Source of the DNA: Streptomyces carminius
GTDB taxonomy: Bacteria; Actinomycetota; Actinomycetes; Streptomycetales; Streptomycetaceae
Assembly: GCF_002794255.1 (NCBI RefSeq)
Contig: NZ_PGGW01000063.1
Location: forward strand, 2,501 to 66,500
Reading direction: 5' to 3'
DNA: 64,000 nt
Made by a program: the position numbers and the translations under genes. This document shows, piece after piece, positions 1-10,060 of this stretch (positions are counted from its first letter, which is position 1; each line of letters starts with the position of its first letter). The notes beneath the pieces are model-generated. The model was not told the origin of the DNA. It did not search any database and saw nothing but the letters and a program-made list of their open reading frames with translations.

Positions 1-549
1 TATGCCGAGGAAGGCACCGAAGATCAGGCAGATCGCCGCCGCCTGGGCGTTGTTCGTCCACACCTGGGCGGCGAAGGAGGCCGCCGGGTGGCTGGAGTAG
101 TACGTCTCGTACTGGCCGCCGGGGCGGGTCAGCTCCCGGAGTTGGTCCGGGGCGGCGATGGCGGACTGGATTTCGGGGTGGGTGCCTATCCACCAGCCGA
201 TGAGGACGGCGACCAGGGTGGACAGCAGGGCCGTCGGCACCCACCAGTGACGGGCACGGTAGACGGCGGCGGGGAAGCCGGCCGCGAAGAACCGCCCCAC
301 GTCCCGCCAGCCGGCGCGACGGGTGCCGGTGACCGCGCTGCGGGCCCGGGCGACGAGTCCGGTGAGGCGGCCGGTCAGCGCGGGGTCGGGCGCGCTGGAC
401 TGGACGAGCGACAGATGGGTGGACGTGCGCTGGTAGAGGGCGACGAGCTCGTCCGCCTCGGCACCGGTGAGGCGGCGTCGGCGGCGCAGCAGCTCCTCCA
501 GGCGGTCCCACTCGGACCGGTGCGCGGTGACGAAGACATCGAGGTCCAT
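1..549 (-). CDS. stage II sporulation protein M-like membrane protein (partial)
   Basis: The gene starts at an ATG at 549 and runs off the left edge, so only the first 183 codons are visible. The N-terminal ~95 residues are charged and helical (MDLDVFVTAHRSEWDRLEEL). They are followed by a strongly hydrophobic segment near residues 112-130 and another membrane segment at the cut end (AAAICLIFGAFLGI). This layout, and its position divergent to an RDD-family gene, fit the SpoIIM/DUF95 integral membrane family of actinobacteria. There it usually sits beside MoxR, DUF58 and RDD genes. No catalytic residues are known for the family. The role is inferred only, and the C-terminus is unseen. Confidence 0.72.
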   Translation of the reverse strand, partial: MDLDVFVTAHRSEWDRLEELLRRRRRLTGAEADELVALYQRTSTHLSLVQSSAPDPALTGRLTGLVARARSAVTGTRRAGWRDVGRFFAAGFPAAVYRARHWWVPTALLSTLVAVLIGWWIGTHPEIQSAIAAPDQLRELTRPGGQYETYYSSHPAASFAAQVWTNNAQAAAICLIFGAFLGI

Positions 550-689
550 GGGGAGAGCTTCGCAGATCACGGCCGACCGGGCGTGGGCCGCTTGGCGGCG
601 GGACGGACGCGGGCGGCAGACTGTCCGTGTCCGGGGTACGTGTGTGGGGTGTGTGCCGGTCGGCGGCGAGGGCGAGGAGGGCGTACCGG

Positions 690-1664
690 GTGAGTCAGCT
701 CGTGACGGGTGATGCGGTGGTTCTCGGGCTGCGGCCCGCGAGGCTGCCGAGCCGGGCGCTGGCCGTCTTCATCGATCTGGTCGTGTTGTGGGGTGTCTAT
801 CTGGCCCTGTCGATGGCGCTGCTGTCGGCCACCGGTTCGCTGGACGAGGCCGCCACGGCGGCGGTGGCCGTCGCGCTGCTGGTGCTGGTGCTGATGGGCG
901 GGCCGGTCGTGGTCGAGACGCTCAGCCACGGCCGTTCACTGGGGAAGCTGGTGTGCGGACTGCGGGTGGTGCGGGAGGACGGCGGGCCGATCCGTTTCCG
1001 GCACGCGCTGGTGCGCGGGGCACTGGGCTTCGTCGAGATCCAGATGACGGTGGGGGTCGTCGCGTGCGTCGCCTCGCTGGTGTCCGCGCGGGGGCGGCGG
1101 CTCGGGGACGTGTTCGCCGGAACGCTGGTGGTGCGGGAGCGGATCCCGGTGGCGCGGCCGGCACCGGTACCGCCTCCGCCGCCCGGGCTGGCCGGGCACT
1201 TCGCGGAGCTGGACCTGTCGCGGGTGCCGGAGGCGCTGTGGCTGGCCGTACGGCAGTACCTGCTGCGGGTGGACCAACTGGACCCGCAGGTGGGCTGGTC
1301 CATGGCACAGCGGCTGGCGGCCGACCTCGCGGCCTGTACGGGGGCGCCGGTGCCCGCGGGGATGCCGCCCGCGACGTATCTGTCCGCAGTGGTGGCCGAG
1401 CGGCAGGCGCGTGACGCGCGGCGGGCGTTCGGAGCCCGGCCGGAGGCGGGGCGGCCGGGCGGTACCGCGTCCGGACAGGACGGTTCCGGGTCGCCCTTCC
1501 CCACGCCCCCGGTGCCGTCCGGGCCGCCGACTGTGTCTCCGGTGCCGCCGGTGCCGCCGGTGCGGCCCGATCCGCCCGCCGGGCAGCCGCCGTCCGCCGG
1601 TGGCCCGGAGCGGGAGGGGCCGGGCGACGGGGAGCGGCGCACCGGTTTCGTGCCGCCCGCCTGA
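690..1664 (+). CDS. RDD family membrane protein
   Basis: Encodes 324 residues from a GTG at 690, chosen because GAGGAGG lies about 9 bases upstream; an upstream in-frame start at 627 lacks this. The RDD domain spans roughly residues 15-155. The conserved Arg22 and Asp29 sit at the head of the first membrane helix (25-49), a second helix is at about 64-85 and a third near 125-145. A cytoplasmic tail from about 240 to the end is very rich in Pro and Gly. RDD proteins are small polytopic membrane proteins of mostly unknown role; some are ion antiporters. It is divergent from the SpoIIM-like gene, an arrangement common in Streptomyces. Confidence 0.85.
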   Translation: MSQLVTGDAVVLGLRPARLPSRALAVFIDLVVLWGVYLALSMALLSATGSLDEAATAAVAVALLVLVLMGGPVVVETLSHGRSLGKLVCGLRVVREDGGPIRFRHALVRGALGFVEIQMTVGVVACVASLVSARGRRLGDVFAGTLVVRERIPVARPAPVPPPPPGLAGHFAELDLSRVPEALWLAVRQYLLRVDQLDPQVGWSMAQRLAADLAACTGAPVPAGMPPATYLSAVVAERQARDARRAFGARPEAGRPGGTASGQDGSGSPFPTPPVPSGPPTVSPVPPVPPVRPDPPAGQPPSAGGPEREGPGDGERRTGFVPPA

Positions 1665-1726
1665 TCCACCGCGGCCTGATCCGCCGGTCCGGTCCGCCGG
1701 TCCACCGGTCCGTCCGGTGCCCGCGG

Positions 1727-2341
1727 TCAGGTGAACGCCGAGGGCGGGGACTCCAGGTCCTCCAGCTCGACGCCGGGGGCCGCCAGGACGACGTCCCCGG
1801 CGATGTGGACGGTGTGCGCCTCGCCCGTCTCCGGGTCGCCGACCCGGTAGCCGTCCACGGTCAGCGGCCCGCTGTCGGTGGCGTGTGCTTCGCTGCCGAG
1901 CAGTTCCCAGGTCTGGTCGAGGGTGCGCGGGGCGAGCGCGGGGGGTGTGAAGGCGACGAGGCGGACGCGGGTGGCGGGTGTGCCGGGCTCGGGGCGCAGC
2001 AGCCGGGCCGCGGCGACGAGGAAGGCGGGGGAGGTGCCGGTGAAGGCGTGGGCGGGCGCGTTGCCCTCCTGTGCCCGCTCGCCGGCCGGGTCGGTGCGCA
2101 CCCAGGTCACACCGTCCAGGGCGGCGCCGCGGACCTGCCAGTGCGCGGTGCGCAGTTCGAGGCGGAGCGGACGGCCGAGGTCGTCCAGGGTGAGGTCGAG
2201 GGAGCCGGTGTGGTCGCCGGAGGGCGCGGTGGTCCGGGAGACGTAGCGCCAGCCGGTGGGGCCGGGGGCGCACTGGAAGTGCTCCTCGCCCAGGGGGGTG
2301 TGGTCGTACGGATCGTGGAGCGAGTAGCGGCCGCGGGGCAT
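1727..2341 (-). CDS. conserved hypothetical protein
   Basis: A 204-residue soluble protein starting MPRGRYSLHDPYDHTPLGEE at ATG 2341. I do not recognise a named domain. The sequence alternates short beta-like stretches (GSLDLTLDDLGRPLRLELRT, RVRLVAFTPPAL, AHTVHIAGDVVLAAPGVELE), which suggests a beta-rich fold of the kind seen in putative glycolipid-binding or lipocalin-like proteins. It has no signal peptide, no membrane segment and no cysteine cluster. It lies 113 bp downstream of ahcY on the same strand, but two strong hairpins separate them, so co-transcription is doubtful. Coding bias is typical of the surroundings, so it is a real gene of unknown function. Confidence 0.75.
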   Translation of the reverse strand: MPRGRYSLHDPYDHTPLGEEHFQCAPGPTGWRYVSRTTAPSGDHTGSLDLTLDDLGRPLRLELRTAHWQVRGAALDGVTWVRTDPAGERAQEGNAPAHAFTGTSPAFLVAAARLLRPEPGTPATRVRLVAFTPPALAPRTLDQTWELLGSEAHATDSGPLTVDGYRVGDPETGEAHTVHIAGDVVLAAPGVELEDLESPPSAFT

Positions 2342-2360
2342 GGTGGGTCGTCCTTCACGG

Positions 2361-2392
2361 GTCAGGCCCCCGCCGTGGAGCGGGGGCCTGAC
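2361..2392 (-). terminator. 12-bp GC-rich hairpin in the ahcY/hypothetical gap
   Basis: A perfect 12-bp stem (2361-2372 with 2381-2392) and an 8-base loop lie just upstream of the hypothetical gene at 2341. With the hairpin at 2418-2448 it forms a tandem pair. It has no U-tract, as is usual for Streptomyces terminators. It could instead be a 5' leader structure of the downstream gene. Confidence 0.5.
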
Positions 2393-2417
2393 GGCTGTCG
2401 TGCGCGTTCCGCCGTCC

Positions 2418-2448
2418 GCCGCCTCCCGGGCTGTGCCCGGGAGGCGGC
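2418..2448 (-). terminator. ahcY terminator hairpin
   Basis: A perfect 14-bp stem (2418-2431 pairing with 2435-2448) with a 3-base loop starts 7 bases after the ahcY stop codon on the minus strand. It is the best candidate for the ahcY transcription terminator. Confidence 0.75.
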
Positions 2449-2454
2449 GGCGGG

Positions 2455-3936
<1,482 letters not shown>

Positions 3937-4291
3937 AAGAGGCTGCTCCTCGGAATCGGTCGAGGTGTACGGCTGGCTGGTCTGCGGCGGCGGGCAGGCG
4001 TGCACGGACGGACACCCGGCCGTTGTGATGCCGTGTGCCGTCGGCTCGTACGCACCGCACGGTACGGGCGTACGTGTCCCCTGACCGCAGCGCAGTCCGT
4101 CGGAGGCCCTCTCTCCCTCGGTCGGCCCGTCCGGCCGCCCGACCGCCATCAGCAGCGACGTCTGTGCCCTGTCGAATTTACACGCTCGGGGCGTCACCCG
4201 GCCGGAGCAGCGCGGGGGCGGGCGGCGGACGCCGGAGGATTCCGGCCACGGTCCGCCGCCCGCCCCCGCACCCGCAGGGCTGCGGGGCGTC
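3937..4291. other. intergenic region upstream of ahcY
   Basis: These 355 bases between the ahcY start and the end of the cation-transporter gene hold a large hairpin at 4212-4269. Otherwise there is only putative ahcY promoter and leader. Read on the minus strand, a TAAATT hexamer near 4178 could be a -10 element, but no convincing -35 is visible. I looked for an SAH riboswitch and could not fit the conserved core. Confidence 0.4.
4212..4269. terminator. 19-bp perfect terminator hairpin downstream of CDF gene
   Basis: Arms at 4212-4230 and 4251-4269 are perfectly complementary over 19 bp. A small secondary stem sits in the 20-base loop (4231-4246). It lies 23 bases beyond the stop codon of the cation transporter on the minus strand and would block read-through into ahcY. 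It is symmetric enough to act on both strands. Confidence 0.85.
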
Positions 4292-5263
4292 TCAGGCCTT
4301 CCCGGCTCCGTCGGACGCTTCGGACGTACCGGACGCGTCGGCGGCGACGGCCTGGGTCCGGTAGATGTCCGGCTCCAGGTAGATCACCCGGGCGATCGGC
4401 ACCGCCGCGCGGACCCGGGTCTCGGCCTCGTCGATCGCGCGGGCGATCTCCGCCGCCGACTCGTGGCTCTCCACCGCCACCTTGGCGGCGACCAGCAGCT
4501 CCTCCGGGCCGAGGTGGAGCGTGCGCATGTGGATGATCCGGGTGACCGTCTCGCCGTCGACGAGCGCCCCGCGGATCTGGCCGAGCGCGGCCGGGTCGGC
4601 CCCCTCGCCCAGCAGCAGGGACTTGGTCTCGAAGGCCAGGATGACGGCGATGACGATGAGCAGCACGCCGATGCAGAGGGTGCCGATGCCGTCCCACACC
4701 GGATCGCCGGTCAGCAGGGCCAGGCCGACGCCGCCCAGCGCCAGGATCAGGCCGACCAGGGCGCCGAGGTCCTCCAGGAGTACGACCGGCAGTTCGGGTG
4801 CCTTGGCCCGCCGGACGAAGGCCGTCCACGACTGTGTGCCGCGGACCTCGTTGGACTCCTTGATGGCCATGCGGAAGGAGAAGATCTCGGCGATGATCGC
4901 GAAGACCAGGACGCCCACCGGCCAGTACCAGTGGTCGAGCTCGTGCGGATGTCTGATCTTCTGGTAGCCCTCGTAGAGGGCGAAGAGGCCGCCGACGGTG
5001 AACAGGACGATGGCGACGAGGAAGGCGTAGATGTAGCGCTCACGCCCGTACCCGAAGGGGTGCTCCTCGCTCGCCTTGCGCTCCGACCGCTTGCGGCCGA
5101 GCAGCAGCAGTGCCTGGTTGCCCGAGTCGGCCACGGAGTGGACGCCCTCCGCGAGCATCGACGAGGAGCCGCTGAAGGCGAACGCCGTGAACTTGGCCAC
5201 GGCGATGGACATGTTCGCGACCAGCGCGGCGACGATCGCCTTGGTACCGCCTGATGCACTCAT
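4292..5263 (-). CDS. cation diffusion facilitator family transporter
   Basis: Encodes 323 residues from ATG 5263 with AGGAGAG upstream. CDF proteins export divalent metals such as Zn2+, Fe2+, Mn2+ or Co2+ in exchange for protons. An N-terminal hydrophobic segment with the signature SSSMLAEGVHSVADSGNQ (helix II, Asp/His metal-site region) is followed by helices around residues 78-98, 113-133, 160-185 and 195-220. A hydrophilic C-terminal domain of about 90 residues (LHLGPEELLVAAKVAVE) follows, as in the family. Metal specificity cannot be told from sequence. It lies 71 bp downstream of manA on the same strand and could be the last gene of that transcript. Confidence 0.92.
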   Translation of the reverse strand: MSASGGTKAIVAALVANMSIAVAKFTAFAFSGSSSMLAEGVHSVADSGNQALLLLGRKRSERKASEEHPFGYGRERYIYAFLVAIVLFTVGGLFALYEGYQKIRHPHELDHWYWPVGVLVFAIIAEIFSFRMAIKESNEVRGTQSWTAFVRRAKAPELPVVLLEDLGALVGLILALGGVGLALLTGDPVWDGIGTLCIGVLLIVIAVILAFETKSLLLGEGADPAALGQIRGALVDGETVTRIIHMRTLHLGPEELLVAAKVAVESHESAAEIARAIDEAETRVRAAVPIARVIYLEPDIYRTQAVAADASGTSEASDGAGKA

Positions 5264-5334
5264 GACAGAGGGACTCTCCTGGAAGACAGTGGGTCTCGGT
5301 GGCGCCCGTACCCGGACCGCGGCCGTGCGGCCCG

Positions 5335-6582
5335 CTACCGGGCCACGGTCGCGCGGAAGAGCGTACCGCCGCCCGAGATCGTCACACGCTCACCCGCCCG
5401 GACGAATGCCGAGCGGCCGCCGGTGAGGGTCAGTTCGGTGTTCTCACCGGTGTCCCGGCCGGTGTCCTCACCGGGTGTCCGGTCCGCCGTCCGCACCGTG
5501 ACCTCCCCGGCCGTGCACAGCAGGATCTGCGGGGCGCGGTCGTCCAGCGGGCGCGGCGCGTCCGGCCGCGTCAGGACGTGGCGGGAGAGGCGGAACTCCT
5601 CCACCGGTGCCTCGTACACCTCCTCGCCGTCCGGTCCCGCCACCGGTCGCAGCACCCGCGGCTCGGTGGGCTCGAAGCGCACGACGCGCAGCAACTCGGG
5701 GACGTCCACGTGCTTGGGGGTGAGGCCGCAGCGCAGCACGTTGTCGGAGTCGGCCATCAGCTCCACGCCCAGGCCGGACAGGTAGGCGTGCGGGACCCCG
5801 GCGCCGAGGTACAGGGCCTCACCGGGCTCCAGGCGCACGACGTTGAGCAGCATCGCGGCCACCACGCCCGGGTCGCCCGGGTAGTGGCCGGCGATGTCCG
5901 CGTAGGCGGCGTACGTCCGCGCGGCGGGACCGTCGCCCCCTTCGGCCGAGCCCAGCCGCCGGGCGGCGCGCGCCGCCTCCTCGACGGTCCCGGCCATCGC
6001 CTCCCGGTCGGCCGACAGCACGGCGGTCAGCACCTCGCTCAGCGCCTCGTCCTCGGGGCGGGCGCGCAGGATGTCCGCGTACGGCTTGAGCCCGCCGACC
6101 TCCAGCGCCTCCAGCAGGTCGGCCGTCCGTCCGGGGCTGCGGAAACCGCACAGGCCGGTGAAGGGGGTGAGGGCGCAGATGAGTTCGGGCTTGTGGTTGG
6201 CGTCCTTGTAGTTGCGGTGCGGGGCGTCCAGCGGGATGCCGCGCTCCTCCTCGTCGGCGAAGCCCTCCCGTGCCTGGACGGGGTCGGGGTGGACCTGGAG
6301 GGAGAGCGGGGCGGCGGCGGCCAGGACCTTGAGCAGGAAGGGCAGCCGGGGGCCGAAGGCCCGTACGGTCTGCGGACCCAGCTCGCCCTCGGGGTCGGCC
6401 CCGATCACCTCCGGCAGGGAGGTCTCCACTCCGCCGCGGACGATCCGGGACGGCGCGCCGGGGTGGGCGCCCATCCACAGCTCGGCCTGTGGTTCGCCGG
6501 TCGGCTCGGTGCCCAGCAGTTCGGGGATGGCGGTGGTGGAGCCCCAGGCGTAGGGACGCACGGTGTTCGTGAGGAGGTCCAT
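5335..6582 (-). CDS. manA: mannose-6-phosphate isomerase, class I
   Basis: Encodes 415 residues from ATG 6582 (MDLLTNTVRPYAWGSTTAIP). It interconverts fructose-6-phosphate and mannose-6-phosphate, the entry step to GDP-mannose for cell-wall mannans and glycoproteins. Cupin-fold metal-site signatures are clear: LQVHPDPVQA, NHKPELICALTPF and the later GAGVPHAYLSGLGVELMADSDNVLR. The last 60 residues form the usual C-terminal beta domain, with a short acidic insertion (PGEDTGRDTGENTELTL). It follows the SIS-domain gene by 92 bp in a mannose-metabolism run with manB. The open frame continues far upstream, but sequence before 6582 belongs to other genes. Confidence 0.95.
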   Translation of the reverse strand: MDLLTNTVRPYAWGSTTAIPELLGTEPTGEPQAELWMGAHPGAPSRIVRGGVETSLPEVIGADPEGELGPQTVRAFGPRLPFLLKVLAAAAPLSLQVHPDPVQAREGFADEEERGIPLDAPHRNYKDANHKPELICALTPFTGLCGFRSPGRTADLLEALEVGGLKPYADILRARPEDEALSEVLTAVLSADREAMAGTVEEAARAARRLGSAEGGDGPAARTYAAYADIAGHYPGDPGVVAAMLLNVVRLEPGEALYLGAGVPHAYLSGLGVELMADSDNVLRCGLTPKHVDVPELLRVVRFEPTEPRVLRPVAGPDGEEVYEAPVEEFRLSRHVLTRPDAPRPLDDRAPQILLCTAGEVTVRTADRTPGEDTGRDTGENTELTLTGGRSAFVRAGERVTISGGGTLFRATVAR

Positions 6583-6674
6583 GCCGGATCGGTGTCCTTG
6601 GTCGCTCGGCCGGTCGGGTTCGGAGGTCGCGGACGTTCTGCCGTGCCGGGTCCGGGTCGCAGTCGGGGCGGCCC

Positions 6675-7847
6675 TCAGGGCCGCGCGCCGCCGGCGATCC
6701 GGAGGTAGACGGCGGTGAAGTCCACGGTGGCCAGCAGTTCGGCGGCGGCCTCCAGCGGGCTGCTGCCCTCGCCCGGCTCCAGCTCGCTGAGCGGGGCGCC
6801 GTGCCCGTACGCCAGGTCGCGGGCGGCGACGGCGGCGGAGTCGGCCGCCGGCGGGCCCTCGCGCAGCAGGACCACCCGGGCGCGCAGCGTCTCCGGCGCG
6901 TCCACCCGGTCGCGGAAGAAGTCGTCCCCGTCGTCGCCGCCCGCGAAGGCTCCGCTGAGCAGGGCGCCGTGCGTGGCCATCGCCTGGGGCAGCTCGGCGG
7001 CCAGCGCCGGGCTGCCGACGAGCGCGGTGAGGGTGGTGGCGCAGTGGCGGGCGACGGCGTCCGCGACGGTGCCCTCGCTCCACAGCAGCGGCAGCGCGTC
7101 GGAGAGTTCGGCGGCCAGGGTCTTGGCGGGGTTGCCGTAGGTGGCGGCGGCGGGGCCGCAGCGCTCGGCGACCCGGTCGAGCCGGTCGGCCAGCGCGGCG
7201 AGCCCGGCGGGCTCGGCGGCGGCCAGGCCGAGCCGGTCGGCCAGCACCAGGAGCGGAGTGAGCAGCGCCCACAGGACGCCGGGGGCGGCGTGCGGGACCG
7301 AGCGCGGCCGCTGGTACGCGTCGCGGGGGTCCGGGCCCTCGTACTCCTCGCCCGGTGCCGCCGCCAGCGGCACGGTCAGGCCGCGGGCCTGGACGGTCGC
7401 CTCGGCCAGCGGGGTGCCGGCGGGGCTCACCGAGACGACGGTGCAGCCGCGGCGGTACGCCTGCTCGACGAGTCCGGACAGACCGCCCTCGTCGCCGTCG
7501 GGTGTGACGGCCAGCAGCAGGTCCAGCGGCCCGGCCCAGCCGGGCAGGGTCCAGCGCAGGGCACCGGGGTCGGCCAGCGAGCCGGTGGGGCGCAGGAGGG
7601 TGACGGGGACGGCGCCGTTGCCGAAGGCGCCGAGCAGGTCGGCGGCGCAGCTCACGGCGGGCCCGGTGCCCGCGACGAGGAGGGCACGGGGACGGCCGTC
7701 GGGACGCAGCTCCCCCAGACCCGCCTCGTCGGCGTGCCGGACGGCCGTACGGACACGGGCGCCGGCCGCGGCGGCCCCGCGCAGCAGACCGTGGGTGTCG
7801 GCTCCGGTCAGGGCCTCGGGGGCGTCGAGCAGGGTCTCGTCCAGCAT
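6675..7847 (-). CDS. SIS-domain sugar-phosphate isomerase-like protein
   Basis: Encodes 390 residues from ATG 7847 with GGAGAGG 6 bases upstream. The N-terminus MLDETLLDAPEAL leads into an unstructured start. A SIS-like fold follows, with ALLVAGTGPAVSCAADLL (phosphosugar-binding loop) and RRGCTVVSVSPAGTPLAEA. The C-terminal half resembles the bacterial phosphoglucose/phosphomannose isomerase C-terminal domain (ALWSEGTVADAVARHCATTL, then the loop near LSGAFAGGDDGDDFFRDRVD). This matches the conserved actinobacterial gene between manA and manB (Rv3256c-like in mycobacteria, from memory). Activity is uncertain: several catalytic residues of true PGI/PMI enzymes are not obvious, so it may be structural or regulatory in mannose metabolism. 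Confidence 0.8.
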   Translation of the reverse strand: MLDETLLDAPEALTGADTHGLLRGAAAAGARVRTAVRHADEAGLGELRPDGRPRALLVAGTGPAVSCAADLLGAFGNGAVPVTLLRPTGSLADPGALRWTLPGWAGPLDLLLAVTPDGDEGGLSGLVEQAYRRGCTVVSVSPAGTPLAEATVQARGLTVPLAAAPGEEYEGPDPRDAYQRPRSVPHAAPGVLWALLTPLLVLADRLGLAAAEPAGLAALADRLDRVAERCGPAAATYGNPAKTLAAELSDALPLLWSEGTVADAVARHCATTLTALVGSPALAAELPQAMATHGALLSGAFAGGDDGDDFFRDRVDAPETLRARVVLLREGPPAADSAAVAARDLAYGHGAPLSELEPGEGSSPLEAAAELLATVDFTAVYLRIAGGARP

Positions 7848-7886
7848 GTGCGGCCTCTCCGGTCGCCGGGGCGTTCGGGCGGACAG

Positions 7887-8057
7887 TCAGGCGGGGCGGC
7901 GGGCCTCGTCGACGAGGAGGACGGGGATGCCGTCGCGGACGGGGTACGCCAGCCCGCACTCGGTGCCCTGGCAGAGCAGTTCGCCGCCCTCCTCGCGGAG
8001 CGGGGCGTGGCACGCCGGGCAGGCGAGGATCTCCAGGAGGCCGGCTTCGAGCGGCAT
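7887..8057 (-). CDS. Trm112 family protein (small zinc-ribbon-like)
   Basis: A 56-residue protein from ATG 8057 with AAGGGA 9 bases upstream. It begins MPLEAGLLEILACPACHAPL and carries the knuckle CPACHAPL at residues 13-20, then CQGTECGLAYPVRDGIPVLL, the Trm112/YcaR signature. In eukaryotes Trm112 activates methyltransferases; the bacterial small proteins have no settled role. It is the third gene of the manB-Trm112-SIS-manA run, 39 bp upstream of the SIS gene, and is conserved there in Streptomyces. Four cysteines probably bind zinc. Confidence 0.9.
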   Translation of the reverse strand: MPLEAGLLEILACPACHAPLREEGGELLCQGTECGLAYPVRDGIPVLLVDEARRPA

Positions 8058-8238
8058 GGGGCGTGGTCCCTTCGGAGGTGCTCGTCGGAGGTGCTCGGAC
8101 ACTGCGGTCGTCGAACGGCCGGGGTGGCCGTGCGGTCAGCGTACCGCCGCCGGGGCGCACCCCGGCGGCGGGTGGCACGGCGGGTGGCGCGGGAGGAACG
8201 GCCGGGGGCGGGGCGGCCCCGTCCCCGGCCGGGCGCGG

Positions 8239-9600
8239 TCAGCCGCGGACGACGGCCAGCACCTCGTCGCGGACCCTGGCGGCCGTGGCCGCGTCCCGTG
8301 CCTCGACGTTCAGCCGCAGCAGCGGCTCGGTGTTGGAGGGGCGGAGGTTGAACCACCACTCGCCGGGCGCGGTGACCGTCAGCCCGTCCAGCTCGTCCAG
8401 CTCCAGCCCCTCGCGGGCGGCGTAGACCTCCTTCACCGCGGCGGCGCGGCCGGCCTGGTCGTCCACGGTGCTGTTGATCTCCCCGGAGGCGGTGTAGCGG
8501 TCGTACTGCGCCACCAGCTCGGACAGGGTGCCCTCCTGGCCGCCGAGCGCGGCCAGCACGTGGAGGGCGGCGAGCATGCCGGTGTCGGCGTTCCAGAAGT
8601 CGCGGAAGTAGTAGTGCGCCGAGTGCTCGCCGCCGAAGATCGCGCCGGTCCGCGCCATCTCCGCCTTGATGAAGGAGTGGCCGACCCGGGTGCGCACCGG
8701 GGTGCCGCCCGCCTCCTTCACGACCTCGGGCACCGACCAGGAGGTGATGCAGTTGTGGATCACCGTGCCGCCGGGGTGCTTGGCCAGCTCGCGGGCGGCG
8801 ACCAGGGCGGTGATGGCCGACGGGGAGACCGGCTCGCCGCGTTCGTCGACCACGAAGCAGCGGTCGGCGTCGCCGTCGAAGGCGATGCCGATGTCGGCAC
8901 CGGTCTCCCGCACCCGGGCCTGGAGGTCGGCGATGTTGGCCGGGTTCATCGGGTCGGCCTCGTGGTTGGGGAAGGTGCCGTCCAGCTCGAAGTAGAGGGC
9001 GTCCAGTTCGACCGGCAGGCCCGCCAGGACGGTGGGCACGGTGTGGCCGCCCATGCCGTTGCCCGCGTCCACGACGGCCCTCAGGGGGCGGATGGCGGCC
9101 AGGTCCACCAGGGAGCGCAGGTGGGCGGCGTAGTCGGCCAGGACGTCCCGCTGTGCGATGTTCCCCGGCTTCTCCACCGGCTCCGGTGCGCCGGTCTCCG
9201 CCCACCGCTCCACCAGTGCGCGGATGTCGGCCAGCCCGGTGTCCCGGCCGACCGGGGCGGCGCCCGCCCGGCACATCTTGATGCCGTTGTAGCGCGCGGG
9301 GTTGTGGCTGGCGGTGAACATCGCGCCGGGCATGTCCAGGCTGCCGCTGGCGTAGTAGAGCTGGTCGGTCGAGCACAGACCGATCTCGGTGACGTCGGCG
9401 CCGCGGGCGGCCGCGCCCCGGGCGAAGGCCCGCGACAGGCCCGGCGAGGAGGGGCGCATGTCGTGTCCGACGACGATCGCTGCGGCGTCCGTGACCTGGA
9501 CGAAGGCGGCTCCGAACAGTTCGGCCAGGGCCTCGTCCCACTGGTCGGGCACCACACCGCGTACGTCGTAGGCCTTCACGAGCTGCGACAGATCAGGCAC
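8239..9600 (-). CDS. manB: phosphomannomutase/phosphoglucomutase
   Basis: Encodes 453 residues. GTG 9600 (VPDLSQLVKAYDVRGVVPDQ) is chosen because AGAAGGGG sits 8 bases before it. It moves phosphate between C6 and C1 of mannose or glucose and feeds GDP-mannose formation. Alpha-D-phosphohexomutase hallmarks appear in order: the active-site serine loop MFTASHNPARYNGIKM, the metal-binding loop IAFDGDADRCFVVDE, the sugar-binding loop GGEHSAHYYFRDFWNADTG and the phosphate-binding tail SNTEPLLRLNVEA. The length is standard. It is separated by 68 bp from the upstream DUF3499 gene and by 181 bp from the Trm112-like gene. Confidence 0.96.
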   Translation of the reverse strand: MPDLSQLVKAYDVRGVVPDQWDEALAELFGAAFVQVTDAAAIVVGHDMRPSSPGLSRAFARGAAARGADVTEIGLCSTDQLYYASGSLDMPGAMFTASHNPARYNGIKMCRAGAAPVGRDTGLADIRALVERWAETGAPEPVEKPGNIAQRDVLADYAAHLRSLVDLAAIRPLRAVVDAGNGMGGHTVPTVLAGLPVELDALYFELDGTFPNHEADPMNPANIADLQARVRETGADIGIAFDGDADRCFVVDERGEPVSPSAITALVAARELAKHPGGTVIHNCITSWSVPEVVKEAGGTPVRTRVGHSFIKAEMARTGAIFGGEHSAHYYFRDFWNADTGMLAALHVLAALGGQEGTLSELVAQYDRYTASGEINSTVDDQAGRAAAVKEVYAAREGLELDELDGLTVTAPGEWWFNLRPSNTEPLLRLNVEARDAATAARVRDEVLAVVRG

Positions 9601-9667
9601 AGTCCACCCCTTCTGGAGTATCCGGTTCTGGAGTGTCCGGAGACTGCCCAAAGGTAACCGGAACGGA

Positions 9668-10060
9668 TCAGTTCTCGGGGGAACGCAGCACCCGCAGATG
9701 GCCGCGTCTGGCCACCTCCGTCAGATCCCGGCCGCGCCCGCCCCCGGGGCCGGGCGGGCCGTCCGGTGCCGGGCCCCGGCGCTGGGGGGTGCGGGCGGCC
9801 TCGCGCACGGCGTCGGCCAGGGCTTCGAGGTCGTCGCCGCTGGGGCGGGCGGGGCCGGGGTCCACGGCGAGGCGGACGACCTCCCAGCCGCGCGGCGCGG
9901 TCAGCCGCTCCGAGTGCTCCGCGCACAGGTCGTAGCAGTGCGGTTCGGCGTAGGTGGCCAGCGGGCCGAGAACGGCGGTGGAGTCCGCGTAGACGTACGT
10001 CAGCGTCGCCACGGCGGGGCGGCCGCACGCGGTGCGCGAACAGCGACGTACAGGGCTCAC
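9668..10060 (-). CDS. DUF3499 family protein
   Basis: A 130-residue protein from GTG 10060 (SPVRRCSRTACGRPAVATLT). Cysteines at CSRTAC and a downstream HCYDLCAEH pair look like a zinc-binding module; the second half (residues 60-130) is Pro/Gly/Arg-rich and disordered. This is the actinobacterial DUF3499 family, found beside manB and whiB-type genes. The frame stays open upstream and the residues just before the GTG (KSAVPSNV) look like the conserved N-terminus I remember from Streptomyces homologues. No other start codon is present there, so a non-canonical or longer start cannot be excluded. Function unknown. Confidence 0.85.
   Translation of the reverse strand: MSPVRRCSRTACGRPAVATLTYVYADSTAVLGPLATYAEPHCYDLCAEHSERLTAPRGWEVVRLAVDPGPARPSGDDLEALADAVREAARTPQRRGPAPDGPPGPGGGRGRDLTEVARRGHLRVLRSPEN

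Noticed and set aside
3937..4200. Possible SAH or SAM riboswitch ahead of ahcY
   Set aside because: A GAGGAGC run near the start codon is only the ribosome-binding site; the rest of the SAH riboswitch core could not be matched. A covariance-model search would be decisive.
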